A stretch of 64,000 bases of DNA from GAS368 sp965227745 (lineage in GTDB: Bacteria; Verrucomicrobiota; Verrucomicrobiia; Opitutales; Opitutaceae): assembly GCA_965227745.1 (NCBI GenBank), contig OZ245769.1, positions 1,240,001-1,304,000 of the forward strand, read 5' to 3'. Numbering within the stretch: position 1 is the first letter of the stretch; each line of letters begins with the position of its first letter. Below the pieces are notes generated by a model. It was given only the letters and a program-made list of their open reading frames with translations. It ran no database searches and was not told the origin of the DNA. The position numbers were made by a program, and so were the translations under genes. Positions 25,943 through 34,835 of the stretch are shown here, piece after piece.

Positions 25943-27067
25943 ATGCTCTCCTTCTTCCGCCGCAAGAAGCCCGCCGCGTCCTCCCCCGCGCCTGTGGCGC
26001 CGCACGCCGACCCGACGTTTCACGAGCGCGTCATCGCGTTCTGGCGCTGGTTTGAGTCGGTCGCCCCGCGCTTCTACCAAACCATCGAGGCCGGCCAGTG
26101 CGCCTCTCTCGCCGACGAGACCAGTGCGGCCGTCGATGCGCTCGGAAAATTCGCCTGGGTCTACGGGCCCGGCGAAAACTTGGAGGGTCACTCGCTCACG
26201 ATCTCCGGCGAGGGTAATATCCACCGCCAGTTGCTCTTGTTGCACTGGCTCGCGTGCGCGCCGAAAATACCCGGCTGGTCCTTCTACGCCGCGCGCCAAC
26301 CCGGCCCCATCGCCGGCCACGCCATCGAGATGGGCGGCGAGCGCTTCGAGCCGGAAAAAATCTGGGTCACGCCGGTCCCCAACGCGGAAGGCGAATGCAT
26401 CGATCTCACCATCTGGCATCCCGCGTGGGACAAAATCGACGAGCGCCAGCGCACCACGGTCACGTTTCTTTTCCTCGACGAGTCCCTCGGCGAATACGGC
26501 ACCGATTGGTGGGTCGGCAAAATCGAGTACGGCAAGAACCAGCTCGCCGGCTCCTTCCCGCTGGCAGAGCTCGCCGAGTATGTCTTTCAAACCGCGGCGA
26601 GGCAGGGCTGGAAGAAATCGGCTCCTGGCGAAACCATCAGCTTATTCCGCCTTGAGGAGCCCGCCGGTGATTTCCCGCGCGGCAACATTTTCAGCCAAGC
26701 CACGGCCGTGTCCCGACTCTTCCATGACTACATGAAAGCGGAGGGCGAGCTGCCCGACCCATTGCAGGGCACCGGCGCCGACTACGTCTACGTCACGATC
26801 GCCAGCGAGTTTTTCCCCAAAGGCGCGGAAGTCGCCAAACGCGGCGAAGTCGAGGACGCACTCGACGCCGCCCTTCGCGTCACTCGCGGCGGCCGCTGCA
26901 TCGGCGGAGCCTTCGCTCCGGGCCTCGGCTACGTCGATCTCCTGCTCCTCGACGGCGCCCGGAGCGTCGATACCGTGCGCAAGACCCTCAAGGAGCTCAA
27001 CGTGCCCGCCGGCACGATCATCGAGTATTTCGCCTTGGAAAAACGTGCGCAGCGCATCGCGCTCTAG
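25943..27067 (+). CDS. Hypothetical protein, unknown family
   Basis: A 374-residue soluble protein. Residues 5-20 are basic and Ala/Pro-rich. The rest appears to be two mixed alpha/beta parts: about 28-215, with FWRWFESVAPRFYQTIE and several Trp-rich strands, and about 235-370, ending in GTIIEYFALEKRAQRIAL. No catalytic motif is evident. The leader is pyrimidine-rich. It is a single-gene unit, divergent from the metallo-hydrolase and convergent with DUF899, with inverted-repeat island 2 in the gap after it. Confidence 0.65.
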   Translation: MLSFFRRKKPAASSPAPVAPHADPTFHERVIAFWRWFESVAPRFYQTIEAGQCASLADETSAAVDALGKFAWVYGPGENLEGHSLTISGEGNIHRQLLLLHWLACAPKIPGWSFYAARQPGPIAGHAIEMGGERFEPEKIWVTPVPNAEGECIDLTIWHPAWDKIDERQRTTVTFLFLDESLGEYGTDWWVGKIEYGKNQLAGSFPLAELAEYVFQTAARQGWKKSAPGETISLFRLEEPAGDFPRGNIFSQATAVSRLFHDYMKAEGELPDPLQGTGADYVYVTIASEFFPKGAEVAKRGEVEDALDAALRVTRGGRCIGGAFAPGLGYVDLLLLDGARSVDTVRKTLKELNVPAGTIIEYFALEKRAQRIAL

Positions 27068-27093
27068 TAGTCCTGCTCTCTGAAAGTTGGATT

Positions 27094-27253
27094 GAACCGC
27101 GAAAGACGCGAAGGTCCGAGACCTCACGGATGCTTCACGCCTTCCCGTTCTTCCCGGTCTTCCTGTTCAAAAAGCTGCCTTCACTCGCTATGAAGCGCGG
27201 CTTCGCGTGATGGCACTCATCACGTTCGCGCCTCTTCGCGCCCTTCGCGGTAA
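27094..27253. repeat. Purine-rich inverted-repeat island 2
   Basis: The left arm is 27094-27120 (GAACCGCGAAAGACGCGAAGG). The right arm, 27229-27253, read on the other strand starts TTACCGCGAAGGGCGCGAAG. The spacer is about 108 bases and contains further CTTCC-type words. It lies between two convergent genes. Confidence 0.65.
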
Positions 27254-27272
27254 CAACTCCTCGTGTCCGGCC

Positions 27273-27968
27273 TCAGTACTCATCATGCCGCCGCCACCAC
27301 GAATACGGCGCGCTCTGCGGCCAGCCGGCCGGTGAGTCCTCGCCCTTCTCCTGCCGCCCATACGGCGTGAGATCGAGCAAGGTCCACACGCTGCCGAGCG
27401 CCTCCACGCCGCGACCGTCGGTGAAGTAGGTGCGATAGACCTTGGCCCCATCCCGCAGGAAAACACTCAGCCCAAACATCTCGCCGTCTTTTGTCGTAAA
27501 ACCAAAATCCTCGTTAAATCCACTGCCCTCCGACGAGTACCACGGAAGATCCGTCCATCCCATGCGCTTTTGATAGCGGCGCAAATTCGCCAGCGGCGCC
27601 CGTGAGACGAGACAAAAGCTCGTATCGCGCGCGTGCAGGTGCGCCAAGTGGCTCACCTGGTCGGCAAACATCGAGCACCCCACGCACGCCGCGTCGGGCC
27701 AGCCGGGCACATCGGGCGCAAACATGAAGTTGTACATGATGAGCTGCCGCCGCCCCTCGAAAAGCTCAGCCAGGTTCAATTTTCCTTTTGGGCCGGTAAA
27801 CACATAATCCTTTTCGATCAACGTCATCGGCTGACGCCGGCGCAGGGCGACGAGTTTGTCGCGCGCACGCGTGGCGGCCTTCTCTTTGACGAGCAGTTTT
27901 TCATTGGCCTTCGCCCAGTCGGCGGCGGAGACAATGGGAGGGCGGGCGGTACGTGACTTTGGTTTCAT
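27273..27968 (-). CDS. DUF899 family thioredoxin-like protein
   Basis: A 231-residue protein. The segment RQLIMYNFMFAPDVPGWPD followed by CVGCSMFADQV is the family hallmark, with a CxxC pair in a thioredoxin-like fold. The C-terminus GVEALGSVWTLLDLTPYGRQEKGED is also typical. The biochemical role of the family is unknown, and a redox function is inferred from the fold. It follows the VOC-type gene at 28488 by 13 bases, so the two are probably co-transcribed. Confidence 0.9.
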   Translation of the reverse strand: MKPKSRTARPPIVSAADWAKANEKLLVKEKAATRARDKLVALRRRQPMTLIEKDYVFTGPKGKLNLAELFEGRRQLIMYNFMFAPDVPGWPDAACVGCSMFADQVSHLAHLHARDTSFCLVSRAPLANLRRYQKRMGWTDLPWYSSEGSGFNEDFGFTTKDGEMFGLSVFLRDGAKVYRTYFTDGRGVEALGSVWTLLDLTPYGRQEKGEDSPAGWPQSAPYSWWRRHDEY

Positions 27969-27981
27969 AACGGAGCAGGAG

Positions 27982-28488
27982 TTATTTCTTCGCTGATTTG
28001 ACCGCCTTCGCCGCCTTGGGCTCCGCTGCAGCCTTAAGGGCGGTTTTGATGTCCAGCTTGGTCATGCCCATGATCGCCTGCATCACGCGTGCGCTCTTGG
28101 CGGAGTCTTTCGATTTCATGAGGTCGAGCATTACCTGCGGCACGATCTGCCACGACACGCCAAACTTGTCCTTCAGCCAGCCGCACTGACTCGGCGCGCC
28201 GCCATCGGCGATCAACTTCTTCCAATAGAAATCGGTCTCGCGCTGATCCTTCGTGGGGACGACGAAGGAGACCGCCTCGTTGAATTTGAACATCGGCCCG
28301 CCGTTGAGCGCCGCGAAGCGATGGCCCAAGATGCTAAACTCCACGACCAGCACTGAGCCCGCCGGCCCCGGCATGCCCTCGGCATAATAGCTGATCGCCC
28401 CAAGTTTTCCCTTAAAGAGCGCGACATAGAACTTCGCGGCCTCGAGGCCATTTTGGTCAAACCAGAGCATGGTGGAGAGCTTTTTCAT
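27982..28488 (-). CDS. PhnB-like VOC superfamily protein
   Basis: A 168-residue protein of the PhnB/3-demethylubiquinone-9 methyltransferase-like VOC group. It opens with KLSTMLWFDQNGLEAAKFYV, has ALNGGPMFKFNEAVSFVV near residue 60, and FGVSWQIVPQVMLDL near 110. The last 30 residues are a Lys/Ala tail. Despite the historical name it is unlikely to be a methyltransferase; VOC proteins bind small molecules or act as lyases and dioxygenases. It is the first gene of a pair with DUF899. A GGTGAA-TTGCG-TTCACC palindrome at 28520-28536 lies 32 bases upstream of the start. Confidence 0.88.
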   Translation of the reverse strand: MKKLSTMLWFDQNGLEAAKFYVALFKGKLGAISYYAEGMPGPAGSVLVVEFSILGHRFAALNGGPMFKFNEAVSFVVPTKDQRETDFYWKKLIADGGAPSQCGWLKDKFGVSWQIVPQVMLDLMKSKDSAKSARVMQAIMGMTKLDIKTALKAAAEPKAAKAVKSAKK

Positions 28489-28603
28489 GAGGTAGAGTCA
28501 GTCGAGGAGTGGCTATGACGGTGAATTGCGTTCACCTACCTCAACGATCCAACCGTCCGGCAGCGGACAGGTTCCCTTCAGAAAATTCGCCAACCGCCAA
28601 CTG

Positions 28604-29623
28604 TTACGCCGGCAATCCCAGCCACTCGCGAAGCACTTTCGCATCCGCCCGGAAAGCATCGACGATGGCCGCGCGTTGCTCGAACGGCACGGGCGCCAGT
28701 TTTCCGTTCTTATCGAGAAAATGCTCGATGTGAATGCAGACAGGCAGCGGGCCGCCATGGGCGGCGATGACTTGGTCGACGATGGCCTTTTTCACCCGAC
28801 CTTGGCCGAGCGGCACCTCGACGGTTTTATCGCCCTCCCACTTAAAGCTCTTCACGCACAGGGCGACCGTGCGCGGCGCCAAAATTTCGACCGCATTCGG
28901 CCAGGCCAAACTCTGCTCCATCATCACGTGCTGGGTATCGAAAGCCACGCCGAAGTGCTGTGGGTCGATGCCGTCGAGGATCATATCGAGATCCCACGCC
29001 GCGCTGCCGGCCATCGCCTGCCCGGCGTGAATTTGATAAACCGCTTGGATGCCGATCTCCTTGTTCGCCGCGGCAAACTCCTTCGCCATGCTGTTGAAAT
29101 TCGCGATCTGCGCCTTCAGCGGCTTGTTGCGCTCGTAGCGGAATCCGCGGTGGCGATACTGCGGCACGCCGAGCGATTTCGCCGTGCGCACTGCCTTTTC
29201 CCAGTGTTTCTCATCGGGGCGCACGGTATCGAGCGCGACCCAGAGGATCTTCCGCTTCTTCTTCGCCAGCGCCGCCGCCATCACGGGTAATTCATCCGGC
29301 GCTTTCTCCGGCGTGATGTGACCCTCCTTGCGCAACGTGAGTTCCAGATCGAGGCCGATCTCATCGAGCGTCTGCGCCATCTGCTCCGGCGTGTACTTCA
29401 GCGGACCACCCGTGCCGCCGTCGAAAAACCACTTTTCCAAAATCCCAATCTCGTAACGCGCCGCCGGCTTCACCGCTTGCGGCGCCGTGCCACTGGCGGT
29501 GACCGCCGCCTGCACGGTCGAGGGCGCGAGGCCCGCCGTCGCGGCGAGCAAGCCCGCGCGCGTCAGAAAATCGCGGCGGCTGAGAGAGGACGAGGCGGAA
29601 GCAGACAAGGTCGAGGGGCTCAT
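28604..29623 (-). CDS. Tat-exported TIM-barrel protein, sugar phosphate isomerase/epimerase-like
   Basis: The ATG at 29623 (MSPSTLSAS) is preferred over a TTG 12 bases upstream. The protein has about 339 residues. A Tat signal peptide with SRRDFLTRAG and a hydrophobic stretch ends near ASTVQA (about residue 40). The rest resembles the xylose-isomerase-like TIM barrel (AP endonuclease family 2), with GIQAVYQIHAGQAMAG and DGIDPQHFGVAFDTQHVMMEQ, where the Asp/His residues would bind a metal. The substrate is unknown. Tat-exported members of this family are common in Verrucomicrobiota and Planctomycetota. Confidence 0.82.
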   Translation of the reverse strand: MSPSTLSASASSSLSRRDFLTRAGLLAATAGLAPSTVQAAVTASGTAPQAVKPAARYEIGILEKWFFDGGTGGPLKYTPEQMAQTLDEIGLDLELTLRKEGHITPEKAPDELPVMAAALAKKKRKILWVALDTVRPDEKHWEKAVRTAKSLGVPQYRHRGFRYERNKPLKAQIANFNSMAKEFAAANKEIGIQAVYQIHAGQAMAGSAAWDLDMILDGIDPQHFGVAFDTQHVMMEQSLAWPNAVEILAPRTVALCVKSFKWEGDKTVEVPLGQGRVKKAIVDQVIAAHGGPLPVCIHIEHFLDKNGKLAPVPFEQRAAIVDAFRADAKVLREWLGLPA

Positions 29624-29713
29624 GGGGTAAGCCAAACGTTATGCGCCGCCCTACCCTCCATCAAGCCCGGAGCCAGATCCGCGTCGAATTACTCAGCGCA
29701 TCAGCGCCGCCGC

Positions 29714-30550
29714 TCACCCTTTCGCCACCGGTCGCGCCGCATCCGCGCTCCACTCACTCCACGAGCCCGGATACAGTTTCGACCCGGCCAAGCCCGCGTG
29801 CTCCATCGCGAGGAGATTGGCGCACGCCGTGATGCCCGAGCCGCATTGATGGATGACTTGCTCCGGTTTCCACCCCGCGAGCAGTGCCTCAAATTCTTTG
29901 CGCAACTCCGCCGCCGGGCGCATCGTGAGATCGGGGTTGAGGTTAAGTTTAAAGAAGCGATTTCGAGCCGTAGGGATGTGGCCCGCCACCTTGTCGATCG
30001 GCTCCGTCTCACCGCGATACCGCTCGGCGGCGCGCGCATCGATCACGTTCGAACCGCCCGCCTCGATCTCGCGCAGGATATCTGCTGCCGTGCGGATCTG
30101 CGCGTTATCGACGCGCGGCAGCACCTTCCCCGCCGACCGCGCCGGCGGAATCTCCTTTGTCACGGCCCGCCCCTCCGCCACCCACTTTGGCAGGCCACCG
30201 TCGAGCACCGCCACCTTGGTCAGTCCGATCCAGCGCGCGAGCCACCAGAGGCGGGCGGCATATTGGCCGCCGACGTCATCGTAGGCCACGATTTGCGTTT
30301 CGGCCGTCACGCCATGACTCGCAAGAAACGCGGCAAACTCCTCCGGGCGCGGCAACGGATGGCGGCCATTCGTGCCGGTCTTCTCGCCCGCGAGCGCCGT
30401 CTCCACCGGTGCAAAAAAAGCACCGGGCAGATGCCCCTCCGCGTAGAGCTGCGCGCCGCGCGCGTGGTTCATCAAATCGTGCCGGCAGTCAAAGACGACC
30501 CAGTCGCTATCGTTGAGATGCGCGGCGAGCGTGGCGGTATCGAGCAACAT
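29714..30550 (-). CDS. Two-domain rhodanese, thiosulfate/3-mercaptopyruvate sulfurtransferase
   Basis: The ATG at 30550 gives 278 residues, the standard length. Two rhodanese domains are present: residues about 5-130 (VVFDCRHDLMNHARG) and about 150-275. The active-site loop CGSGITAC has its catalytic Cys near residue 232. CGSGxTAx loops are typical of mercaptopyruvate sulfurtransferases. The N-terminal domain carries no catalytic Cys, as expected. It transfers sulfur to cyanide or a thiol acceptor. It is a single gene, divergent from the PfkB kinase. Confidence 0.93.
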   Translation of the reverse strand: MLLDTATLAAHLNDSDWVVFDCRHDLMNHARGAQLYAEGHLPGAFFAPVETALAGEKTGTNGRHPLPRPEEFAAFLASHGVTAETQIVAYDDVGGQYAARLWWLARWIGLTKVAVLDGGLPKWVAEGRAVTKEIPPARSAGKVLPRVDNAQIRTAADILREIEAGGSNVIDARAAERYRGETEPIDKVAGHIPTARNRFFKLNLNPDLTMRPAAELRKEFEALLAGWKPEQVIHQCGSGITACANLLAMEHAGLAGSKLYPGSWSEWSADAARPVAKG

Positions 30551-30731
30551 GCCCTCGACGCTAGGCGAGGCCGGCGCGCCGCGTAAAAGTAAATCGCACG
30601 CGCACGTGAGACCACCCTTCGCATCGTCTCCGTCCGCACGATTCTGGTTGCCGCGCGGCGGGGTTGATTTTGCCTGACGGACCCTGCCCGACTTATAGAT
30701 TTCTCCCCTCCGCACCTCCTACCCTTTCCCC

Positions 30732-31841
30732 ATGGACTTCAAAACCCGCACCCTCCAGGAACTCGCCGCCCAGCGTGGTAACATCGGCTCCAAGTCCGCC
30801 GTCGTCGGCTTCGACGGCTTCGTCGACACCATCGTCACCCCCGTCGGCCTGCGTCGCGGTCAGGGCGACAATTTTACTCCCATCTCGACGATCACGGAGT
30901 TTGCCCAGCGCATTCAGGGCGCGGCGGGCAAGAGCACCAACCTCGAATTCTACCCGCGCATGGACAAGCTCGGCGGCAATGGCCCGATCATGGCCAATGC
31001 TTTGCTCGCCGGGGGGGCGCGCGTCACCTACATCGGCGCGGTCGGCCAGCCCGCCATCCATCCGGTCTTCGCCGAGATGGCCGCCAAGGCCCGCACGTTT
31101 TCCATCTGCGATGCCGCTCACACCACCGCCGTCGAGTTTACCGATGGCAAGCTGATGCTCGGCCAGATGAAGAGCCTCGACGAGATTACCTACGAGCGCA
31201 TCTGCGAGGTGATGGGTGAGCAGGCGTTTCACGCCGAGCTGGCCTCGGCCGATCTCGTTTCGCTGATCAATTGGACGATGGTGCCCAACATGACGGCCAT
31301 CCTGAATCATCTCGTCGATCAGGTCCTGCCCAAACTGCCCGCGCATGATTGCGTGTACTTCTTCGACCTGTGCGATCCGGAAAAACGCTCCGTGGAAGAC
31401 CTCCGCGCCGCGCTCGCCGCCATGGCGAAGTTCGCGAAGTTCGGCCGCGTCACGCTTGGCCTCAATCTCAAGGAGGCGCAACAGGTGTACGCCGCGCTCG
31501 GCTTCACCGCCGTCGACGAGGGTGAGGCGAGCCTCAAGAAAATGGCGGTCGAGATTCGCGCCAAGCTCGCGCTGACCACCGTCGTCGTCCACCCGCGCGA
31601 GTGCGCCGCCTGCGCCACCGCCGAGGGCACCTGGCTCGTGCCCGGCCCCTACACTTCACAGCCGCTCATCACCACGGGCGCGGGCGATCACTTCAACGCT
31701 GGCTTCGCCACCGGCCAGCTCCTCGGCTTGTCGCCCGAAGCCTGCCTCGGCCTCGGCGTTTGCACGAGCGGCCACTACGTCCGCACGGCCAAGAGCCCGT
31801 CGCTCCTGGATCTCGAAACCTTCCTCGCCAACTGGCGCTGA
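30732..31841 (+). CDS. PfkB-family carbohydrate kinase
   Basis: A 369-residue ribokinase-fold protein. The N-terminal glycine motif is degenerate (LGGNGPIMANALLAGGARV, near residue 78). The C-terminal catalytic motif TTGAGDHFNAGFATG (near residue 314) holds the Asp base. The kinase probably phosphorylates a sugar or nucleoside, but this cannot be specified. The leader is strikingly pyrimidine-rich with no Shine-Dalgarno sequence. It is followed 20 bases later by tmk on the same strand, which suggests an operon of kinase, tmk and holB. Confidence 0.9.
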   Translation: MDFKTRTLQELAAQRGNIGSKSAVVGFDGFVDTIVTPVGLRRGQGDNFTPISTITEFAQRIQGAAGKSTNLEFYPRMDKLGGNGPIMANALLAGGARVTYIGAVGQPAIHPVFAEMAAKARTFSICDAAHTTAVEFTDGKLMLGQMKSLDEITYERICEVMGEQAFHAELASADLVSLINWTMVPNMTAILNHLVDQVLPKLPAHDCVYFFDLCDPEKRSVEDLRAALAAMAKFAKFGRVTLGLNLKEAQQVYAALGFTAVDEGEASLKKMAVEIRAKLALTTVVVHPRECAACATAEGTWLVPGPYTSQPLITTGAGDHFNAGFATGQLLGLSPEACLGLGVCTSGHYVRTAKSPSLLDLETFLANWR

Positions 31842-31860
31842 ATCAGCCATTTTAACCCGC

Positions 31861-32508
31861 ATGTCTCAAAAACCCAAAACCTCCGGCCGACTGATCTCGT
31901 TTGAAGGCTCCGAGGGCTCCGGCAAGTCCACGCAAATCGCCATGCTCGCGGCGCATTTCCAAAAGCTGGACCGCGATGTCCTCACCACCCGCGAACCCGG
32001 CGGCACGGAGATCGGCGAACAAATCCGCAACATCATCGTCCATAATTCCAAGGGCGACGAGATGTGTGCCGAGACGGAACTCCTCCTTTTCACCGCCGCG
32101 CGCGCCCAGCTCGTCCGCGAGGTCATCGCTCCCGCCATCGCGCGCGGAGCCATCGTGCTCAGCGACCGCTACCTCGACTCCTCGACGGTCTACCAAGGCA
32201 TCGCGCGCAATCTCGCGGCCGATCCCGTGGCCCTTATCAACCACTTCGCGGTGGGCAACATGATGCCCGATCTCACCATCGTTATCGACGTCCCAACCGA
32301 GGTCAGCCTCGCCCGCCTGAAGCAGCGCGCCTCCGATCTGCCCGACCGCATGGAGCGCGAGAACATCGACTTCTACACCAAGGTCCGCGACGGCTACCTC
32401 GTCCTCGCCAAGAGCATGCCCGAGCGCTTCATCGTAGTCGACGGCACCAAGACCGCCGACGCCATCCAAAAGAAGATCTGGACCGAGGTGCAGGCGCGGT
32501 TGAAGTGA
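31861..32508 (+). CDS. tmk: Thymidylate kinase
   Basis: A 215-residue protein with the P-loop FEGSEGSGKSTQ at residues 15-26, then TREPGGTEIGEQIRNI, LLLFTAARAQLV and the DRYLDSSTVYQG motif. It phosphorylates dTMP to dTDP. Length matches the family. Gene order with holB downstream is the common tmk-holB arrangement of bacterial genomes, which supports both calls. The first 9 residues are a short polar extension. Confidence 0.97.
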   Translation: MSQKPKTSGRLISFEGSEGSGKSTQIAMLAAHFQKLDRDVLTTREPGGTEIGEQIRNIIVHNSKGDEMCAETELLLFTAARAQLVREVIAPAIARGAIVLSDRYLDSSTVYQGIARNLAADPVALINHFAVGNMMPDLTIVIDVPTEVSLARLKQRASDLPDRMERENIDFYTKVRDGYLVLAKSMPERFIVVDGTKTADAIQKKIWTEVQARLK

Positions 32509-32581
32509 TGAGGTAGACGGCGACCTCCGGGCGCCGTCTCTTCGTTTATTCGCTGCCGTCGAGGTCCGCCTCTCTCTCCGC

Positions 32582-33538
32582 ATGACCGCCGCCACTCCCT
32601 GGCCTCCCGCCCTCGCCGGCACGCCCGCCGTCGCGGTCATAGAGCAGGCCATCGCGCGCCAGCGGCTCTCGCACAGTCTCCTCATCACGGGCGACGACCC
32701 CGACACACTCGTCGCCGTGGCAATGGCGATTGCGGATCGCTTGCTCAATGCCACGGGCGCCTCGGCGCACTTCCCGCCGGACCAGCATCCCGATTGCTTC
32801 GCGCTGCGCCCGACGGGCAAGATGCGACAAATCTCCGCCGACGCCACGCGCGATCTCATCGCCAAGGTCCAGACCTCTCCCGCGGTGGCGCCGCGCAAGG
32901 TCGCGATTCTCCACGAGGTCGACCGCATGAATGTCGCGGCGGCGAATGTGTTTCTCAAGACGCTGGAGGAGCCGCCGGCCAATACCACGCTGCTCCTCCT
33001 CACGACGCGTCCCTACGCGCTGCTGCCCACGATCCGCAGCCGCGTGCTGCAATTTCGCTTCCCGTCGCTCGGCACCGCGCTCGCCGCCGATGGCTGGAGC
33101 GCTTGGCTCGGCGATTATCGTGACTGGCTTGGGCAGCTCTCGGGCGGAGTCACGGACAAGAGCGCCATCGCGAGCCATGTCTTCACCGTCTATGGGCTCG
33201 TCGCGCGCTTCGGCGCGGTGCTCGATTTCGCCACGGGCGAGGTCTGGAAACAGCAAAAAGAAAAACTCCCGCCCGATCTCTCCGACGACGAGCAGGTCGC
33301 CATCGAAACCGGCATCGCCAACGGCCTGCGCGCGCGGCTCTTTTCCGAGATCGAGCAGGCCACGCGCGCGTACGCCCTGCCGCGTCTGGTGTCCGGCGAC
33401 GACACCGCGCGCCGCGCCATGATCGCCTCCGTCGAGAAGCTCGAGCACAACGTCGGCCTGCTCCGCGTGAATCTTAATGAGTCCGCCGCGCTGGAGGATT
33501 TTCTCCTGGCCTCGCTGCGCGTGTGGACGAAGCGGTAA
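32582..33538 (+). CDS. holB: DNA polymerase III delta' subunit
   Basis: A 318-residue protein with clamp-loader AAA+ features: QRLSHSLLITGDD at the start of the nucleotide fold, RKVAILHEVDRMNVAAANVFLKTLEEPP (the delta' Walker B and sensor region, near residues 103-130), and TRPYALLPTIRSRVLQFRF with the SRC-like SRV motif. Its P-loop is not conserved, as expected for the non-ATPase stator subunit. The N-terminus lacks the zinc cysteines found in gamma/tau. It follows tmk by 73 bases on the same strand. Members vary in sequence, so the call rests on the Walker B region and gene order. Confidence 0.9.
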   Translation: MTAATPWPPALAGTPAVAVIEQAIARQRLSHSLLITGDDPDTLVAVAMAIADRLLNATGASAHFPPDQHPDCFALRPTGKMRQISADATRDLIAKVQTSPAVAPRKVAILHEVDRMNVAAANVFLKTLEEPPANTTLLLLTTRPYALLPTIRSRVLQFRFPSLGTALAADGWSAWLGDYRDWLGQLSGGVTDKSAIASHVFTVYGLVARFGAVLDFATGEVWKQQKEKLPPDLSDDEQVAIETGIANGLRARLFSEIEQATRAYALPRLVSGDDTARRAMIASVEKLEHNVGLLRVNLNESAALEDFLLASLRVWTKR

Positions 33539-33548
33539 AGCTCTTGAG

Positions 33549-33570
33549 GTAGGAGCCTGCTTGCAGGCGA
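33549..33570 (+). repeat. REP-like element, GTAGGAG flank
   Basis: GTAGGAG precedes a perfect palindrome, GCCTGC-TT-GCAGGC (33555-33568). It starts 10 bases after the holB stop. Confidence 0.65.
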
Positions 33571-33671
33571 TGGGCTGTCACGCGACCTCTCTCCCCGCAT
33601 TCCATCACCTCTGAGCAAGCTCCTTCCTTCATCTTCGCCCCCATCCCGCCCGCTTGCGCGGTTCATCCCGC

Positions 33672-34601
33672 CTACTTCGCCTCCGTCTTCCGCTTCGTCG
33701 GCGCCTCGCGCGGCTGCACGGGAATCATGATGTCGAGCTCGCTCTTTTCGCCGCCGTCACCGAAGCGGGCGTCGTAAACCTCCAGTTGCGGACCCTCGGC
33801 GATGCTGTAGTCGGAACGCGCGAACCACGTGCCGAAAATGTAGCCGTAGGTCTCGCCGATCTGCGTGATCCGCCCCTGATGGGTGAAGATCGCATAGGTC
33901 CGCTCGGGGAGATCCCACCGTTTCATCCCGGCGGGCACCGGCGTGTGTGTTGGGACGCTGACGCCGACGAGATAAATGAGTTCGTCCTCCCGCGTGCGCA
34001 ACTGCTCGGCGCGGCAATGGCACGCGCCATAGGTCGTGCCGTCACCCGCGTCGGGCAGTTCGCCGCGCCGCGCGAAGAACTGCTGAAAGAGCGCGGGGAT
34101 GACTTGGTGGTTGTTCGCATCGGGCGACATCGGGCCGATGAAGGGAGCCTCGAGGCCGATCAGGTGCAGCGCGGGCGCGGTGATGATTTTCGGATTCATG
34201 TTGAGAGAAACGGTCCGGGCGATGGTGGGCAGATCGGCCGGGGAAATGAACGGGTGCATTTTCAACCAGCGGAAGTGCCGGTCGCGGCGAAAGCCACTGG
34301 GCGTCACCTGCGTCATCGCCGCGAACGCGCGGGTAAAGGCCTCGTGGGATTCGAATTGGTAGGCCAGCGCGATGTCGATGATGGGGCGCTCGGTGTGGCG
34401 CAGCTCCTCCGCCGCTTCCGTGAGCCGGCGTCGCCGCAGGTAGCTGCCCAGCGGCTCGCCCACGTAGGCGGCGAAGATCCGTTGAAAATGCCAAAGCGAA
34501 AAGCCGGCGCGCCGCGCGATCGCTTCGAGCGTGACGGGCTCGGTGAGGCTTTCCTCGATATACGCGAGGGCGCAGTGAATGGCGGGCAGGTAGTGATCCA
34601 T
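33672..34601 (-). CDS. AraC-family regulator with GyrI-like effector domain
   Basis: The ATG at 34601 (MDHYLPAIH) gives 309 residues. Residues 5-105 carry the AraC double helix-turn-helix, with LEAIARRAGFSLWHFQRIF and DIALAYQFESHEAFTRAF. Residues about 130-295 form a GyrI-like ligand-binding domain, of the type found in Rob and BmrR-related regulators that bind lipophilic compounds. The C-terminus is Lys-rich. It probably activates stress or multidrug-type genes in response to a small molecule. A good promoter lies in the 234-base gap to the divergent gene at 34836. It is one of several ligand-binding families in this region. Confidence 0.93.
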   Translation of the reverse strand: MDHYLPAIHCALAYIEESLTEPVTLEAIARRAGFSLWHFQRIFAAYVGEPLGSYLRRRRLTEAAEELRHTERPIIDIALAYQFESHEAFTRAFAAMTQVTPSGFRRDRHFRWLKMHPFISPADLPTIARTVSLNMNPKIITAPALHLIGLEAPFIGPMSPDANNHQVIPALFQQFFARRGELPDAGDGTTYGACHCRAEQLRTREDELIYLVGVSVPTHTPVPAGMKRWDLPERTYAIFTHQGRITQIGETYGYIFGTWFARSDYSIAEGPQLEVYDARFGDGGEKSELDIMIPVQPREAPTKRKTEAK

Positions 34602-34733
34602 GAGGCGAAGCGACGGCGATCCAGACTGTAGCACGAACGTGCCGAGGCGCGCTTGATATTTTGTGCGAAAGTGCGACGGGCGTGCCGTGCGACGGGACGT
34701 GAGGCTCGCCGGCGCGGGCTGCGTCTATTTGTA

Positions 34734-34762
34734 TTGGACGCGAAGGGATAGCTTCGTACTAT
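34734..34762 (+). promoter_or_regulatory. Predicted sigma70-type promoter
   Basis: TTGGAC (34734-34739) and TACTAT (34757-34762) are separated by the ideal 17 bases. It points towards the gene at 34836. No other site this good is seen in the gap. Confidence 0.45.
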
Positions 34763-34835
34763 ATAGCCACCCCGCCTCGTTTGTTGTCGGTCTTTGCCCT
34801 CAAGCTTCACCCACGCTCGGTTACCTTTCCTCGCC

